Shown here: positions 7,372 to 16,674 of the stretch, piece after piece
Layout: every line of letters begins with the position of its first letter
How positions within the stretch are numbered: the stretch's first letter is position 1
Origin: JACCTI01 sp038237435
Lineage (GTDB): Bacteria; Verrucomicrobiota; Verrucomicrobiia; Chthoniobacterales; UBA10450
Reading direction: 5' to 3'
DNA length: 64,000 bases
Assembly (NCBI GenBank): GCA_038237435.1
Contig: JBBRYT010000006.1
Location: 1 to 64,000 of the forward strand
The notes under the pieces: model-generated
Database searches by the model: none
What the model was told of the DNA's origin: nothing
Seen by the model: the letters and a program-made list of their open reading frames with translations, nothing else
Translations under genes and position numbers: made by a program

Positions 7372-9129
7372 GTGAAACCGTTTCTTCTATTACTCTGCCT
7401 AACGAGTCTTGCCCTCGCTCAACAACCCCAGCAAAGCCCGCCAGATCTTTCGAAGAAAGCTCTCATCACTAAGATGACGCCGATGAGCACGAGCGCGGAA
7501 GCGATGGCTCTGCACAAGATGGCGGAGGAATTCTACGCCTGGCGTAACGAAAATTATCCCGTTACCAGCAGCGACGCGGGACTGCACACCTGGGACGATC
7601 GGTTGACCGATTATTCACCGGCGAAAATCGCGGAGCGGGAGAAGCACGTGCATGGGCTCCTCGAAAAAGTGCGTGCGATGAAAACCGACGCATGGCCGAA
7701 GGAGGATCGCATCGATTGGCTGCTCTTCCGTTCGCAACTCGAGCAATTCGACTTCGGAAGTCGAGTGCTTAAGTCAACGGAGAAGAACCCGCAGGTTTAC
7801 ATTGGCGAATGTGTCAGCGGAATTTTTTCGCTCCTGAAAAAGGAATATGACACGCCGGCCAAACGCGCGCTGGCTGCGACCGCACGGCTGAAAGCAATGC
7901 CGGCCATGCTGAAGCAAGGCCTGGGAAATCTGCGCAATCCGGTGAAGCTCTACGCGCAACTGGCGGTAGAATCGGCGCGCGCCATCGATCCTTTACTCAC
8001 GGGTAGCTTGCAGGCTTTAGACGCCGAACTCTCGCCTGGCGAACATGACCAACTGATCACGGCGCGCAATGCGGCGAGGGCCGCGGCAATTAGCTACGCG
8101 GACGAACTCGAGAAACGCATTCCATCGATGCCGGACTTCGCGCCGATGGGAGAAGCTAATTATAACTACTACCTAAAGAACATTCTGCTTCTGCCGCTCA
8201 ATGCCAGCGAAGTAGAAATGATCGGGCGGGTGGAATTGGCGCGTTACCGCGCGCTCGAATCGCTCCTATCCGATCCGAAGCTGGCCGATCCCGACCCATC
8301 GCGTGCTAGTAGTGTTCCGCCCGACCAGGAGTCATTCCTCAAAGCCTACGAAAGCCGCGAGGCGGAAATGATTTCGTTCATGAAGGAACACAAGATCGTG
8401 ACCATTCCCGATTATCTGGGTCGCTTCGAAATCCGCCAGTTACCGGAAGCATTCAAGCCGACCAGCCCGGGCGGTTTTATGAATCCGCCCGGTGTCTACG
8501 ACAAGGATCCGGCCGGTTTCTTTTTCATTCCCACTTACAACCCGGAGTCGAAAAACTTCTACATTCGCGCGGCTATCGAAGACCCGCGGCCCATCCTCGG
8601 GCATGAAGGAATTCCCGGGCATTTCATGCAGCTATCGATCGCGAATCATTTGTCTAACGAGATCAGACGACAGCATGGCGATAATGTTTTTGTGGAAGGC
8701 TGGGCGCTCTACGGGGAAGAGATGTTGATGCGCACCGGGTTCTATCCCGACAACTCCGCAGCGCAGGGACAAATCCTGCGTCTTTCGCGTTATCGTTCCG
8801 CGCGCATCGGCGTCGATGTGAACCTGCATACCGGCCGATGGAGCTTCGAGCAATGCGTGAAGTATTTCATGGAAGCGGGCGGGCTGGATCGTGAAGCGGC
8901 GGAAGGCGAGGCGGCCGGCGCGGCCTCAGATCCGACGCAGAAGATCAGTTATATCACTGGTAAATGGCAGATCATGAATTTGCTGGGTAAGTATCGCGAC
9001 AAACAGGGCGACAACTTCTCGTTAGGCCAATTCCATGACGACTTGATCAAGAACGGCAGTCTGCCGGTCTCAATCATCGAATGGATCCTGCTCGATGATT
9101 TTTCCGCGCTGGAAAAAGTCTTGCACTAG
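7372..9129 (+). CDS. DUF885 family metallopeptidase-like protein, secreted
   Basis: This 585-residue protein has a signal peptide (MKPFLLLLCLTSLALA) and the DUF885 hallmark ILGHEGIPGHFMQLSIANH near residue 406. That is an HExxH-like zinc motif, followed by EGWALYGEEMLMRTGFY, which supplies further conserved acidic residues. The family is widespread in soil bacteria and is thought to contain zinc-dependent carboxypeptidase-like enzymes; the substrate is unknown. Length is typical. A dispersed CCTAACGAG copy (7398-7406) lies in the signal-peptide codons and a CTCGTTAGG copy at 9018-9026 encodes Ser-Leu-Gly. The stop lies in a small CACTAG/CTAGTG hairpin shared with the convergent PepSY gene. 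Confidence 0.9.
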   Translation: MKPFLLLLCLTSLALAQQPQQSPPDLSKKALITKMTPMSTSAEAMALHKMAEEFYAWRNENYPVTSSDAGLHTWDDRLTDYSPAKIAEREKHVHGLLEKVRAMKTDAWPKEDRIDWLLFRSQLEQFDFGSRVLKSTEKNPQVYIGECVSGIFSLLKKEYDTPAKRALAATARLKAMPAMLKQGLGNLRNPVKLYAQLAVESARAIDPLLTGSLQALDAELSPGEHDQLITARNAARAAAISYADELEKRIPSMPDFAPMGEANYNYYLKNILLLPLNASEVEMIGRVELARYRALESLLSDPKLADPDPSRASSVPPDQESFLKAYESREAEMISFMKEHKIVTIPDYLGRFEIRQLPEAFKPTSPGGFMNPPGVYDKDPAGFFFIPTYNPESKNFYIRAAIEDPRPILGHEGIPGHFMQLSIANHLSNEIRRQHGDNVFVEGWALYGEEMLMRTGFYPDNSAAQGQILRLSRYRSARIGVDVNLHTGRWSFEQCVKYFMEAGGLDREAAEGEAAGAASDPTQKISYITGKWQIMNLLGKYRDKQGDNFSLGQFHDDLIKNGSLPVSIIEWILLDDFSALEKVLH

Positions 9130-9133
9130 TGAG

Positions 9134-9502
9134 CTAGTGATAGATCCACACGATCACACCTGGCAGAGCGACACCGAGTAACAAACAGGCGGTCGCAACC
9201 AAGGGCCGGCGGCTGAAGCGATAGGCCATGATCACGCCGAGCACGGTGGTAGTTACTAAACCAATCGCCGCCATGAGCATGAAGTAACGTAAGGGCGTCG
9301 GACTACGGGCTGGAGTCGGCGGAATGTGAGCATCCTTGTGCACGGCCGAGAGCGCGGACAGCGCACGCGGCGCGGTGTAGCTGCCGTCTTTTTTCGATTG
9401 GTGATAATTGAAGAGCTGCCAGCTTCCCGTCACGGCGAAAAAGATCAAAGTGGGAGCGAAAAGGCAGCCAAGGTAAAGATGGAGCGTGCGCAGGAATCTC
9501 AT
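9134..9502 (-). CDS. PepSY-associated transmembrane protein, short
   Basis: This 122-residue protein carries a membrane helix at residues 11-32 (LGCLFAPTLIFFAVTGSWQL), a periplasmic loop, and two closely spaced helices (LRYFMLMAAIGLVTTTVLGV and LVATACLLLGVALPGVIVW). The LHLYLGCLFAPTLIFFAVTG opening is typical of PepSY-TM proteins, which often accompany iron-uptake or redox systems. There is no such system next to it, and the role is unknown. It is convergent with the DUF885 gene and diverges from the PAS gene about 90 bases away. Confidence 0.7.
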   Translation of the reverse strand: MRFLRTLHLYLGCLFAPTLIFFAVTGSWQLFNYHQSKKDGSYTAPRALSALSAVHKDAHIPPTPARSPTPLRYFMLMAAIGLVTTTVLGVIMAYRFSRRPLVATACLLLGVALPGVIVWIYH

Positions 9503-9591
9503 TGCTCAAAGTTTGTCCGAAAACATCGGGTCCGGCAGCAAAATCCTAGACAGCGCACGTTCATCTGTGCACGATATTTTACCTCATCGCT

Positions 9592-10182
9592 TTGAAAACC
9601 CCCCAGGAAAACTCCGGAAACGAAAGCGATTCGCTCTTCGAGAGCGCGTTTCATTACGCCGCGATCGGGATGGCACTGGTCGCGCCGGATGGAAAATTTT
9701 TGAAGGTCAACCGAGCCTTGTCGGAGCTGACCGGCTACCCGGAAGAAGAACTTTTGCAGCGGACTTTTCAGGACATTACGCACCCGGAAGATCTGGCTTT
9801 TGACGTAGCGAACGCAGAGAAGCTGCTGGCCGGGGGAATCACCACTTACCAAATCGAGAAGCGTTATTTTCACAAAACTGGGCGCATCGTTTGGGTTTCG
9901 CTAAGCGTCTCGCTGGTGCGCGAACCAGAGGGCGCGCCGCGTTTTTTCATTTCGCAGATCCAAGACGTCACCGCGCGCAAGGAAGGCGAACAACGTCTCT
10001 ACGAAGCGGCGGCCGAAATTAAAAAATTGCGGCAAAGCCTGATTAAAGTCTGCGCCTGGACAAAGCGAATCGAAGTCGATGGTCGCTGGATTTCGGTGGA
10101 TGATTTTTTGAAAGACCATCTCGGTTTGAAACTGACGCACGGAATTTCGATCGAAGGCGCGCGTCTTTTCAAAGAAGAGTGA
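9592..10182 (+). CDS. PAS domain protein without output domain
   Basis: The frame opens with TTG at 9592 (KTPQENSGNESDS...) and gives 196 residues. Residues 18-130 are a PAS/PAC module: FHYAAIGMALVAPDGKFLKV, NRALSELTGYPEEELL, ITHPEDL, and the PAC-type ISQIQDVTARKEGEQRL, the classic linker into a kinase or cyclase. No histidine kinase, GGDEF or HTH domain follows. The last 60 residues are a coiled helix (EIKKLRQSLIKVCAWTKRIE) and a short tail that may be a docking element. It could be a single-domain sensor acting through a partner. It is convergent with the SGNH gene, with no gap. Confidence 0.75.
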   Translation: MKTPQENSGNESDSLFESAFHYAAIGMALVAPDGKFLKVNRALSELTGYPEEELLQRTFQDITHPEDLAFDVANAEKLLAGGITTYQIEKRYFHKTGRIVWVSLSVSLVREPEGAPRFFISQIQDVTARKEGEQRLYEAAAEIKKLRQSLIKVCAWTKRIEVDGRWISVDDFLKDHLGLKLTHGISIEGARLFKEE

Positions 10183-11253
10183 TCACATCCCGAGCGCGGT
10201 CCGCAGATGCGGCACGAGACGCTTGGTAAATTCGACCGAATCGCCGGCCGACAGGTGCGACCACTCGGGACAGGTGAAGCTGGCCAGCTCGGGGAAATCT
10301 TCGAAATAAATGCCGGGCGCGCCGGTCTGCTGTAGAAGCGGTTCCCAAGTTTTCGCACGCGGGGTGGCGCGGTCTTCGTACTCTTTCAAATTCCCGCTCA
10401 AAGGAAAACGCACGAAGACGATCTTGCCGCCGCGTGCGCGCAGTTTTTCCACGGCGGCCACGGTATTGCGATAGCGCGCCGCGATAGCTTCACCGATCCG
10501 TGCTTCGAAGACTTCTTTGGGAATGAAGCTCGGTGGCGGTGGCGGCGTGAACAAACGCGACCAGCGACTCTTAACCTTCTCCTGTAAGCGGCCCGGCTGT
10601 GCGCACTTCTCGACCATGCGCGCTCGACGCTCGCGATCGACCGAGCAAAAATACGGCGGCAGGCGCGGCGGAACTTGCGCATTTGGTCGATTGGGAATCG
10701 GTAAATCCTTCAGCAAATCTTCCAGCTTGAGATCATCCTGTCTGAGAAAGGCGAAGCTTTCTTCGAGCGGCATAGAAAGCCGATGACTCACTCGCTGCGC
10801 CCACGTGTCGCCATGATAACGACGCACTGCTTTTTCCGCGTTCTCAATGGGCGGTCCGCCTGGTGCGAAGAACAATCGCGGGACGACGCTGCAAATTACG
10901 GTGCCGTGAAAATGCGGATCGTTCGCGAGATCGGCCAGCACCGGGTAGGCGCAACTGCCGCGTAGTGCGAGTTGCACCGGTCGCCGACCGAGACCGCGCT
11001 CGAGTTCATCAAGGTCGCTGTCGAACCAGGCGCGCGAATCGCCGATGATGACAATTGATTCCGGCTCCACGCGACGGCGCGTTTGCGCCCAAAGATCCTC
11101 GGTGTCGTTCAGGGTTGGTTCATAGCCGACGGAGCGGCAATGAATCTCCCAAGCGGCGACGGAGATGAAGACGCCGACGATGACCGCGACCGTAATCCCG
11201 CGCCACGGCAGGTCGGGAATTACGCGCTCAAAATTGGAAGTAGATGAATGCAT
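10183..11253 (-). CDS. SGNH/AlgX-like membrane-anchored protein of an acetylation system
   Basis: This 356-residue protein has one N-terminal membrane helix (ITVAVIVGVFISVAAWEI) and an extracytoplasmic domain with the SGNH block I signature IIGDSRAWFD and a late PEWSHLSAGD block containing the histidine. That is the layout of AlgX/AlgJ and DltD-like partners of MBOAT acyltransferases. Its start overlaps the 3' end of the MBOAT gene by 26 bases, so the two are translationally coupled. Together they probably O-acetylate an exopolysaccharide or cell-envelope glycan: the MBOAT protein moves acetyl across the membrane and this protein transfers it. Which glycan is modified is not visible here. Confidence 0.8.
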   Translation of the reverse strand: MHSSTSNFERVIPDLPWRGITVAVIVGVFISVAAWEIHCRSVGYEPTLNDTEDLWAQTRRRVEPESIVIIGDSRAWFDSDLDELERGLGRRPVQLALRGSCAYPVLADLANDPHFHGTVICSVVPRLFFAPGGPPIENAEKAVRRYHGDTWAQRVSHRLSMPLEESFAFLRQDDLKLEDLLKDLPIPNRPNAQVPPRLPPYFCSVDRERRARMVEKCAQPGRLQEKVKSRWSRLFTPPPPPSFIPKEVFEARIGEAIAARYRNTVAAVEKLRARGGKIVFVRFPLSGNLKEYEDRATPRAKTWEPLLQQTGAPGIYFEDFPELASFTCPEWSHLSAGDSVEFTKRLVPHLRTALGM

Positions 11254-12649
11254 TGCTGCTGCCTTGCGTGAGGATGATGGCGCAAGCCATGAGGAACCAG
11301 GCCGCGGTCACGACCCAGCGCGGGAGACGCATGACCGCGGTTTCGATGGAGATGTCGCGCAACGACCAGTGCGCGATGAGTAGAAAAAAGGTGACGATGC
11401 CGACCTGCAAGAGTTCGCGCGTGCTCAGGATCGCCTCGCCGGTGGCGTGACGACCGAACATTCCACTGATCAACCGGTTAGCGGTTTCGAAATTGGAAGC
11501 GCGGAAATAAACCCAGGCGACGAGGACGGCGATATAAGTCGTTAGGCCAATTAGTAACTTGATGGCGAGATTTTCTGCCCACGGCGCGTCTTTGATGAAT
11601 GCTTTCAACAGGCGTTCGACGGCGAGATAGGAACCGTGCAGCAAACCCCAGACAACGAACGTCCAGGCGGCGCCGTGCCAGAGGCCGCCGATGAACATGA
11701 CGATGATGAGATTGATCATGGCGCGCGCGGCGCCGAGGCGATTTCCGCCTAACGGAATGTAGAGATAATCGCGCAGAAAAGTGGAAAGCGAGATGTGCCA
11801 GCGTCGCCAGAAATCCGAGAAGCCGACCGCGGCGTAGGGAAAGCGGAAATTATCTTTCAGATGAAAACCGAGACAAAGCGCGGCACCGATCGCGCAGATC
11901 GAATAGCCGGCAAAGTCGAAGAAAATCTGGCTGGAAAACGCGATCACGCCCATCCATGAATCGAGTGCGATGAGCGGCCCGCCATAACTGAAGACGCGGT
12001 CGGCCGAGCCAGCCAGCATCGTGTCGGCGAGTACAACTTTTTCGAAAAGACCGAGCGTCATCAAAAGCAGGCCCCAAAGGAACCTTCCCTTCTGCGCCTT
12101 AGGCGGATGCTCGAGCTGCGGAAGAAAATCGCCCGCGCGCACGATCGGTCCCGCGACTAACTGCGGGAAGAACGAAACCGCGAGGGTGAAGTCGCGCAGC
12201 GATCGCGTCGGCTTCATCACCCCGCGGTAGATGTCGAGCGTGTAGGAAAGTGAGTGGAAGGTGTAAAACGAAATGCCGATCGGCAGGAAGACGTCGAGAT
12301 GCGGCGGCTTGTATTGAATACCGCCGCGCGCCAGCACCCAGGTGAAATTCTCGAGCAGAAAATTCCCGTACTTAAAGAAGCCGAGCATGCTCAAGTTCAC
12401 CGCCACGCTGATGACGAGCCAGACTTTGCGCTCGCGCGGCTCGTGCACCTTCCCCATTTTGCGGCCGAGATAAAAATCCATCGCGGTAGTTGCAAAGAGC
12501 AACGCGGCGAAGGGCGGATTCCACGCGCCGTAAAAAATGTAGCTCGCGACCAGGAGCAGATTTTTACGCGCGTTCCAATCGCGCATCATCCAGTACGCGC
12601 TCACCACCACCGCGAAGAAGACGACGAAGGTAAGCGAGTTAAAGAGCAT
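11228..12649 (-). CDS. MBOAT family O-acyltransferase (AlgI/DltB-like)
   Basis: This 473-residue polytopic membrane protein has the AlgI/PatA pattern: FLPIGISFYTFHSLSYTLDI, YRGVMKPTRSLRDFTLAVSF, then FFPQLVAGPIVRA; RRWHISLSTFLRDYLYIPLG with GNRLG following; and GGLWHGAAWTFVVWGLLHG, containing the conserved membrane histidine (LWHGAAW). These enzymes pass acetyl groups to an extracytoplasmic partner. Length is standard for AlgI. A GTCGTTAGG near-copy of the dispersed word lies at 11539-11547. The gene is the first of a two-gene operon with the SGNH protein and diverges from the peptidoglycan-binding-domain gene across about 130 bases. Confidence 0.92.
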   Translation of the reverse strand: MLFNSLTFVVFFAVVVSAYWMMRDWNARKNLLLVASYIFYGAWNPPFAALLFATTAMDFYLGRKMGKVHEPRERKVWLVISVAVNLSMLGFFKYGNFLLENFTWVLARGGIQYKPPHLDVFLPIGISFYTFHSLSYTLDIYRGVMKPTRSLRDFTLAVSFFPQLVAGPIVRAGDFLPQLEHPPKAQKGRFLWGLLLMTLGLFEKVVLADTMLAGSADRVFSYGGPLIALDSWMGVIAFSSQIFFDFAGYSICAIGAALCLGFHLKDNFRFPYAAVGFSDFWRRWHISLSTFLRDYLYIPLGGNRLGAARAMINLIIVMFIGGLWHGAAWTFVVWGLLHGSYLAVERLLKAFIKDAPWAENLAIKLLIGLTTYIAVLVAWVYFRASNFETANRLISGMFGRHATGEAILSTRELLQVGIVTFFLLIAHWSLRDISIETAVMRLPRWVVTAAWFLMACAIILTQGSSNAFIYFQF

Positions 12650-12779
12650 GGGGGCGGCGAATGCCTAACCGACGCGCCGCGCTGTCTTCAAGAATAATCA
12701 GAACACCACCAGCCTGGCGGCTAGAAATAGTTCGTTCCGGCACGCGAAGGGCTACGTCTGTCCGCGGACCCATCCGCTC

Positions 12780-13661
12780 ATGAAAATTCCTCGATCATTT
12801 CTTCTGCCGATTTCGTTCATCTCGCTCTCGCTCTGCGGCACTCCTCTCCATGCGCAGGATCAGACTCGTTCCGTGCAGGAAGAGCTTCGCCGGCGCAGTC
12901 TTTATTTCGGAAACGTGGACGGTCGCGATACCGCCGAGCTGCACGAAGCGACCAAACGTTACCAAAATCGCAAAGGCTTCTCGGCGACGGGCAAATCCGA
13001 CCGCGAAACTTTGCGTTCACTGGGACTGGTGGCGCGCTCGCCCAATGAAGTCCCGCCGAAGGAATTGAATTGGCCGGAAGAGCCAATTCTGCAAAGCGAC
13101 GAAAAGATCGACACAGTCGCGATCGCGAATTCGTTAAGCGAAGAGACCGGGATTTCTTCGTCGAGTGTAGTCTCGAAAAAAATGGCACAACGCCAGGGCG
13201 TCTCGACCAAACGCGGCACGCGGAATTCAAACAGCAGGACACCGGTGGTCGATTCACAGAAGCGCGCTTCCAACAGTCCCCTGATCGCTCCGCCAGAGCT
13301 CGCCCGTTTCGCGAGTGATTATCTGGCCGCCATGAGCTCAAACGACATCAAGCGGCAGCTAAAGTTTTACGCAGACAAAGTCGACTACTACCGCAACGGA
13401 CAGATCGATCGCCGCATCGTGGAGCAGACGCTCCTCCGTTACCATGCGCGCTGGCCGAACCGGCAGTACTCGATGGGCAGTGGCATTCGATACAGTCGTA
13501 TCACTCCGAACGGAGAGATCGCGATGACCTTCCCCGTTTCGTTCGTCTTGAAAGACGGTCATCGCACCGTGAAAGGCGAAACGGATAACCGCCTGGCCAT
13601 CAGCGCAGCGACGCTTGATCCGCGCATCGCTTCAATTTCGGAACAGCGGATTCGCCGATAA
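12780..13661 (+). CDS. Secreted protein with peptidoglycan-binding domain and NTF2-like tail
   Basis: This 293-residue protein has a signal peptide (MKIPRSFLLPISFISLSLCG...). Residues 28-80 form a PG_binding_1 repeat: RSVQEELRRRSLYFGNVDGR, then DTAELHEATKRYQNRKGFSA with TGKSDRETLRSLGL after it. A low-complexity Ser/Thr/Lys linker follows. The C-terminal 120 residues begin PELARFASDYLAAMSSNDIK, with RQLKFYADKVDYYRNGQIDR downstream, and look like an NTF2-like fold. This combination suggests a cell-wall-associated periplasmic protein; no catalytic residues are evident. The hybrid histidine kinase gene follows after 35 bases. Confidence 0.75.
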   Translation: MKIPRSFLLPISFISLSLCGTPLHAQDQTRSVQEELRRRSLYFGNVDGRDTAELHEATKRYQNRKGFSATGKSDRETLRSLGLVARSPNEVPPKELNWPEEPILQSDEKIDTVAIANSLSEETGISSSSVVSKKMAQRQGVSTKRGTRNSNSRTPVVDSQKRASNSPLIAPPELARFASDYLAAMSSNDIKRQLKFYADKVDYYRNGQIDRRIVEQTLLRYHARWPNRQYSMGSGIRYSRITPNGEIAMTFPVSFVLKDGHRTVKGETDNRLAISAATLDPRIASISEQRIRR

Positions 13662-13696
13662 GGGCTCGCGCAGTCGACTGCTTCCCTGGCCGCCCC

Positions 13697-15841
13697 ATGA
13701 AGGTCCAGACTAAGATTCTGCTGCTGCTGTTGTTGGTCGTCCTGATCTTCATCGGCGGGCTGGTGGTGGTGCGGCTAAATGCGGCGCGGCGCTTCAAATC
13801 AATTGCCGATCAGCGCGCGATCGAACGCAACCGGATTTTCGACGAATTTCTCAAGGAGCGCGGTGATCAACTCGCCGCGATCGTGGATGATTCCACTAAC
13901 TGGGACGATCTGGTCCGGGCGATCAAGACGAACGACCACGTTTGGGCCGAGAAGAACATCGCGCTCGAAACCCTCGCGGATAAGAATTTCAACGGACTTT
14001 GGATCTACAAGCCCGACCTCTCGCTCTGGCATTCAAAGAATAACCGCTACGCGGAAAGTCTGCGCGAAGCGCCGCTGCCGCGCGAGGCACTGGAGCGTTT
14101 GGCGGCAGCGCGAAATGTGTCGCATTTCTTCCTGCACACTCCGGAAGGCTGGATGGAATTACGCGGCGCGACTATTCATCCCTCGCGCGATCGATTCCGC
14201 GAAACGCCGCCGCAGGGCTACTTCCTCGCGGGAAGATTTTGGATCGATGAGAACATCCGGCGAATGTCTCTCTTCACCGGCTACAGCATTCGCATCGTGC
14301 CTTTCAATGAAGCCAAGCCGGAACAAAAAAGCGCAGAAGAAGAAGGGCTGATCACATTTAGCCGAAAGCTGCCGGGCTGGGACGGCCGGCCCGTCGCACA
14401 AATTCAGGTGGAGCACGATTCGCCGCTGATTCGGGAGTTTAATCGCGCCGACCAAAATCTTTTCATTGGGCTAATCGTCTTCGCGGCCGGGCTCTTCCTT
14501 GTTCTCGCCATCTCGCTCGTGCGATGGGTCCGACGGCCGCTTAGTTTAATTTCCTGCAACCTTGAGAGTGAAAATCCCGAAGGCCTCGCGTCGCTGGCGA
14601 AGAAGCCGCACGAATTCGGCAGATTGGCTCAGTTAATTCTAAAATTCCGCCAGACTGAACAAACGCTTCAAGACGCCGAAGAGCAATTGCGTCACTCCCA
14701 AAAACTCGAGGCGGTCGGACGTCTAGCCGGCGGAGTCGCGCATGATTTTAACAATCTCCTGACCGCCATCATTGGTTACTCGGAGTTAATCGAAACACGA
14801 AACGAGGGCGACACGCGGGAACACGCGCAACTCATTCGTAAAGCCGGCGAACAGGCGGCGGCGCTGACACGTCAACTGCTCGCCTTCAGCCGCAAGCAAC
14901 TTCTCGAGCCCCGCGTGCTCGACCTTAACACCCTCGTAAACGACATGGAGAAACTCCTGCACCGCGTGATTGGCGAAGGCATTCACATTGTGATCGACGC
15001 GGCCGAAGGTGGCGCACGCGTCTGTGCCGATCCCAGTCAGCTCGAACAAATTCTGCTCAATCTCGGGGTCAACTCACGCGACGCCATGCCCGGCGGCGGC
15101 ACACTACGAATTTCAACCAGGGAAGTTGTTCTCACGCCGGAAGAAATCGCCGCGAACGGGATTGAGCTCGAGCCGGGACGTTACGTGGTGCTGGTTGTCT
15201 CCGACGAGGGCTCCGGCATGGACGCAGAAACGCGCTCGCGAATCTTCGAGCCTTTCTTCACGACCAAAGGCCCGGGCAAAGGCACCGGTCTCGGCCTCGC
15301 GACGGTCTACGGAATCGTCAAACAAAGCGGGGGCGGCATCACGGTCGAGTCCACTCCCGGCCACGGCTGCACCTTCTCCATTTTCCTGCCGGCCAATTCC
15401 AATGAGCTCGACGCGGCGGAACCGGAGGCCGCGGAGACGGAGACATATGGAGCGGAGACGATTCTCATCGTGGAAGACGAGGAAGTCGTGCGTGATCTGA
15501 TTTGCGCCGTCTTGAGCGAATCCGGCTACGACGTCTTATGCGCGGGATCTGCCGAGGAAGCCCTGCGCATCGGGCGCGAACATAACGGGGAAATCGAGCT
15601 TCTTGTCACTGATATTGTCATGCCGGATATGCACGGGCCTGAGCTCGCCCGCACCTTTTCGTTGCTCAAGCCGGACATGAAAATTCTATATATTTCCGGT
15701 TACTCGGAGAATGACATCAGCGATCAGGGCGTGCTCGATTCCGGTCTCGTCGTGCTGCAAAAACCGTTTACCCGGCAAAGCCTCGGACAGAAAGTGCGCG
15801 AGATTCTGGATGCGGAACTCGTGCCGCAGACCTCTCGTTAG
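13697..15841 (+). CDS. Hybrid sensor histidine kinase (CHASE4-HisKA-HATPase-REC)
   Basis: This 714-residue protein has a membrane helix at residues 6-26 and a periplasmic CHASE4-type sensor domain (FKSIADQRAIERNRIFDEFL ... DDSTNWDDL ... NFNGLWIY). A second helix lies near residues 254-276. Then come the H-box GGVAHDFNNLLTAIIGYSEL, the N-box NLGVNSRDAMPGGG, the G-boxes DEGSGMD and GTGLGLATVYGIVKQSGG, and a C-terminal receiver (ILIVEDEEVVRDL ... LLVTDIVMPDMHGPEL, with the phospho-acceptor Asp). The AHDFNNLL type of H-box marks the family that typically signals to a diffusible regulator. The TAG stop is the TAG of CTCGTTAGG at 15834-15842. It faces the GH25 gene tail to tail. Confidence 0.93.
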   Translation: MKVQTKILLLLLLVVLIFIGGLVVVRLNAARRFKSIADQRAIERNRIFDEFLKERGDQLAAIVDDSTNWDDLVRAIKTNDHVWAEKNIALETLADKNFNGLWIYKPDLSLWHSKNNRYAESLREAPLPREALERLAAARNVSHFFLHTPEGWMELRGATIHPSRDRFRETPPQGYFLAGRFWIDENIRRMSLFTGYSIRIVPFNEAKPEQKSAEEEGLITFSRKLPGWDGRPVAQIQVEHDSPLIREFNRADQNLFIGLIVFAAGLFLVLAISLVRWVRRPLSLISCNLESENPEGLASLAKKPHEFGRLAQLILKFRQTEQTLQDAEEQLRHSQKLEAVGRLAGGVAHDFNNLLTAIIGYSELIETRNEGDTREHAQLIRKAGEQAAALTRQLLAFSRKQLLEPRVLDLNTLVNDMEKLLHRVIGEGIHIVIDAAEGGARVCADPSQLEQILLNLGVNSRDAMPGGGTLRISTREVVLTPEEIAANGIELEPGRYVVLVVSDEGSGMDAETRSRIFEPFFTTKGPGKGTGLGLATVYGIVKQSGGGITVESTPGHGCTFSIFLPANSNELDAAEPEAAETETYGAETILIVEDEEVVRDLICAVLSESGYDVLCAGSAEEALRIGREHNGEIELLVTDIVMPDMHGPELARTFSLLKPDMKILYISGYSENDISDQGVLDSGLVVLQKPFTRQSLGQKVREILDAELVPQTSR

Positions 15842-15850
15842 GCCGCGGAT

Positions 15851-16612
15851 CTAATCGCCGGGCTGCCAGCCGTGTGATTGCCAGAACGTCCGCAGATCAC
15901 CGGCTCCGCCGGCAAAAATGTTGCGCTCGGCGTTGCGGATATTGGCGATGCTTTTCGGATAAGCGTTGCGCGGCAACTCACAAACGCCATCGCCGGTGTA
16001 TTGCCACATCGTCCACTGACTCCAGGGTGAAACGTTGCGCGGTTGGTAATGATAATTCGCCACCCAAAGCCAGCAGCTGCGAAGGACTGCTCGTTGTGCC
16101 GCCGACACTCCCGGACCATTCAGGATCGCGCGAATCCGATTCTCGCCCGAATAAATTCCCGGATATACACCGGTGCGTTGTTTGATTCTCTCGGCGAATG
16201 CCACTGCCTGATTCACTCGCATCGTTCCACCCGGGTAGTGACGATTTTGTTCGAAATCGAGCACGAGCAAAACCTGCTGCGGACGGCTCCCTGCCGAAGA
16301 CCAGGACGACGAAACCGTGCGCAGAAAAAAATCGGCCTGCGCCACTGGATCGCTGGCGTTGGCGTAATGATAGGCGCCCCAGAGCAAACCGGCGCGCGTC
16401 GCCTGCTCCTGGCGCGCCAAATATTTATCATCACGCACGTTGCGCGGATAACTCGCTTCGTGAATGACGCCGATGATTCCTTGATTGCTCATCTGGCCGA
16501 AATCGACGCGCATCAAATCGTAATGGGAGAGATTGACCACGCTATTGCCGGCAAGAACGCAATGCGCGAGCGCCTGCAAAACTAAAACGACGCAAAAGAT
16601 CGGGCTCTTCAT
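15851..16612 (-). CDS. GH25 family muramidase, secreted
   Basis: Starting from the ATG at 16610-16612, this 253-residue protein has a signal peptide (MKSPIFCVVLVLQALAHCVL) and a glycoside hydrolase 25 barrel. It shows VVNLSHYDLMRVDFGQMSNQ, GLLWGAYHYANASDPVAQAD and VLLVLDFEQN, where the D-x-E pair supplies the catalytic acids. These enzymes cleave the N-acetylmuramic acid to N-acetylglucosamine bond of peptidoglycan. The first aspartate of the usual DVSHYQG motif is replaced (NLSHYD). A longer in-frame start at 16669 would precede the signal peptide and is rejected. The gene diverges from the LysE-like gene. Confidence 0.85.
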   Translation of the reverse strand: MKSPIFCVVLVLQALAHCVLAGNSVVNLSHYDLMRVDFGQMSNQGIIGVIHEASYPRNVRDDKYLARQEQATRAGLLWGAYHYANASDPVAQADFFLRTVSSSWSSAGSRPQQVLLVLDFEQNRHYPGGTMRVNQAVAFAERIKQRTGVYPGIYSGENRIRAILNGPGVSAAQRAVLRSCWLWVANYHYQPRNVSPWSQWTMWQYTGDGVCELPRNAYPKSIANIRNAERNIFAGGAGDLRTFWQSHGWQPGD

Positions 16613-16674
16613 CGCGCGCACGATAGCGCGTGACGTGATCTGACAAAATAGAAACGCTAAGTTAACCACGCGTG

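Noticed and set aside
9124..9139. CACTAG/CTAGTG hairpin as a terminator between two convergent genes
   Set aside because: The stem is only six bases and no T-run follows on either strand.
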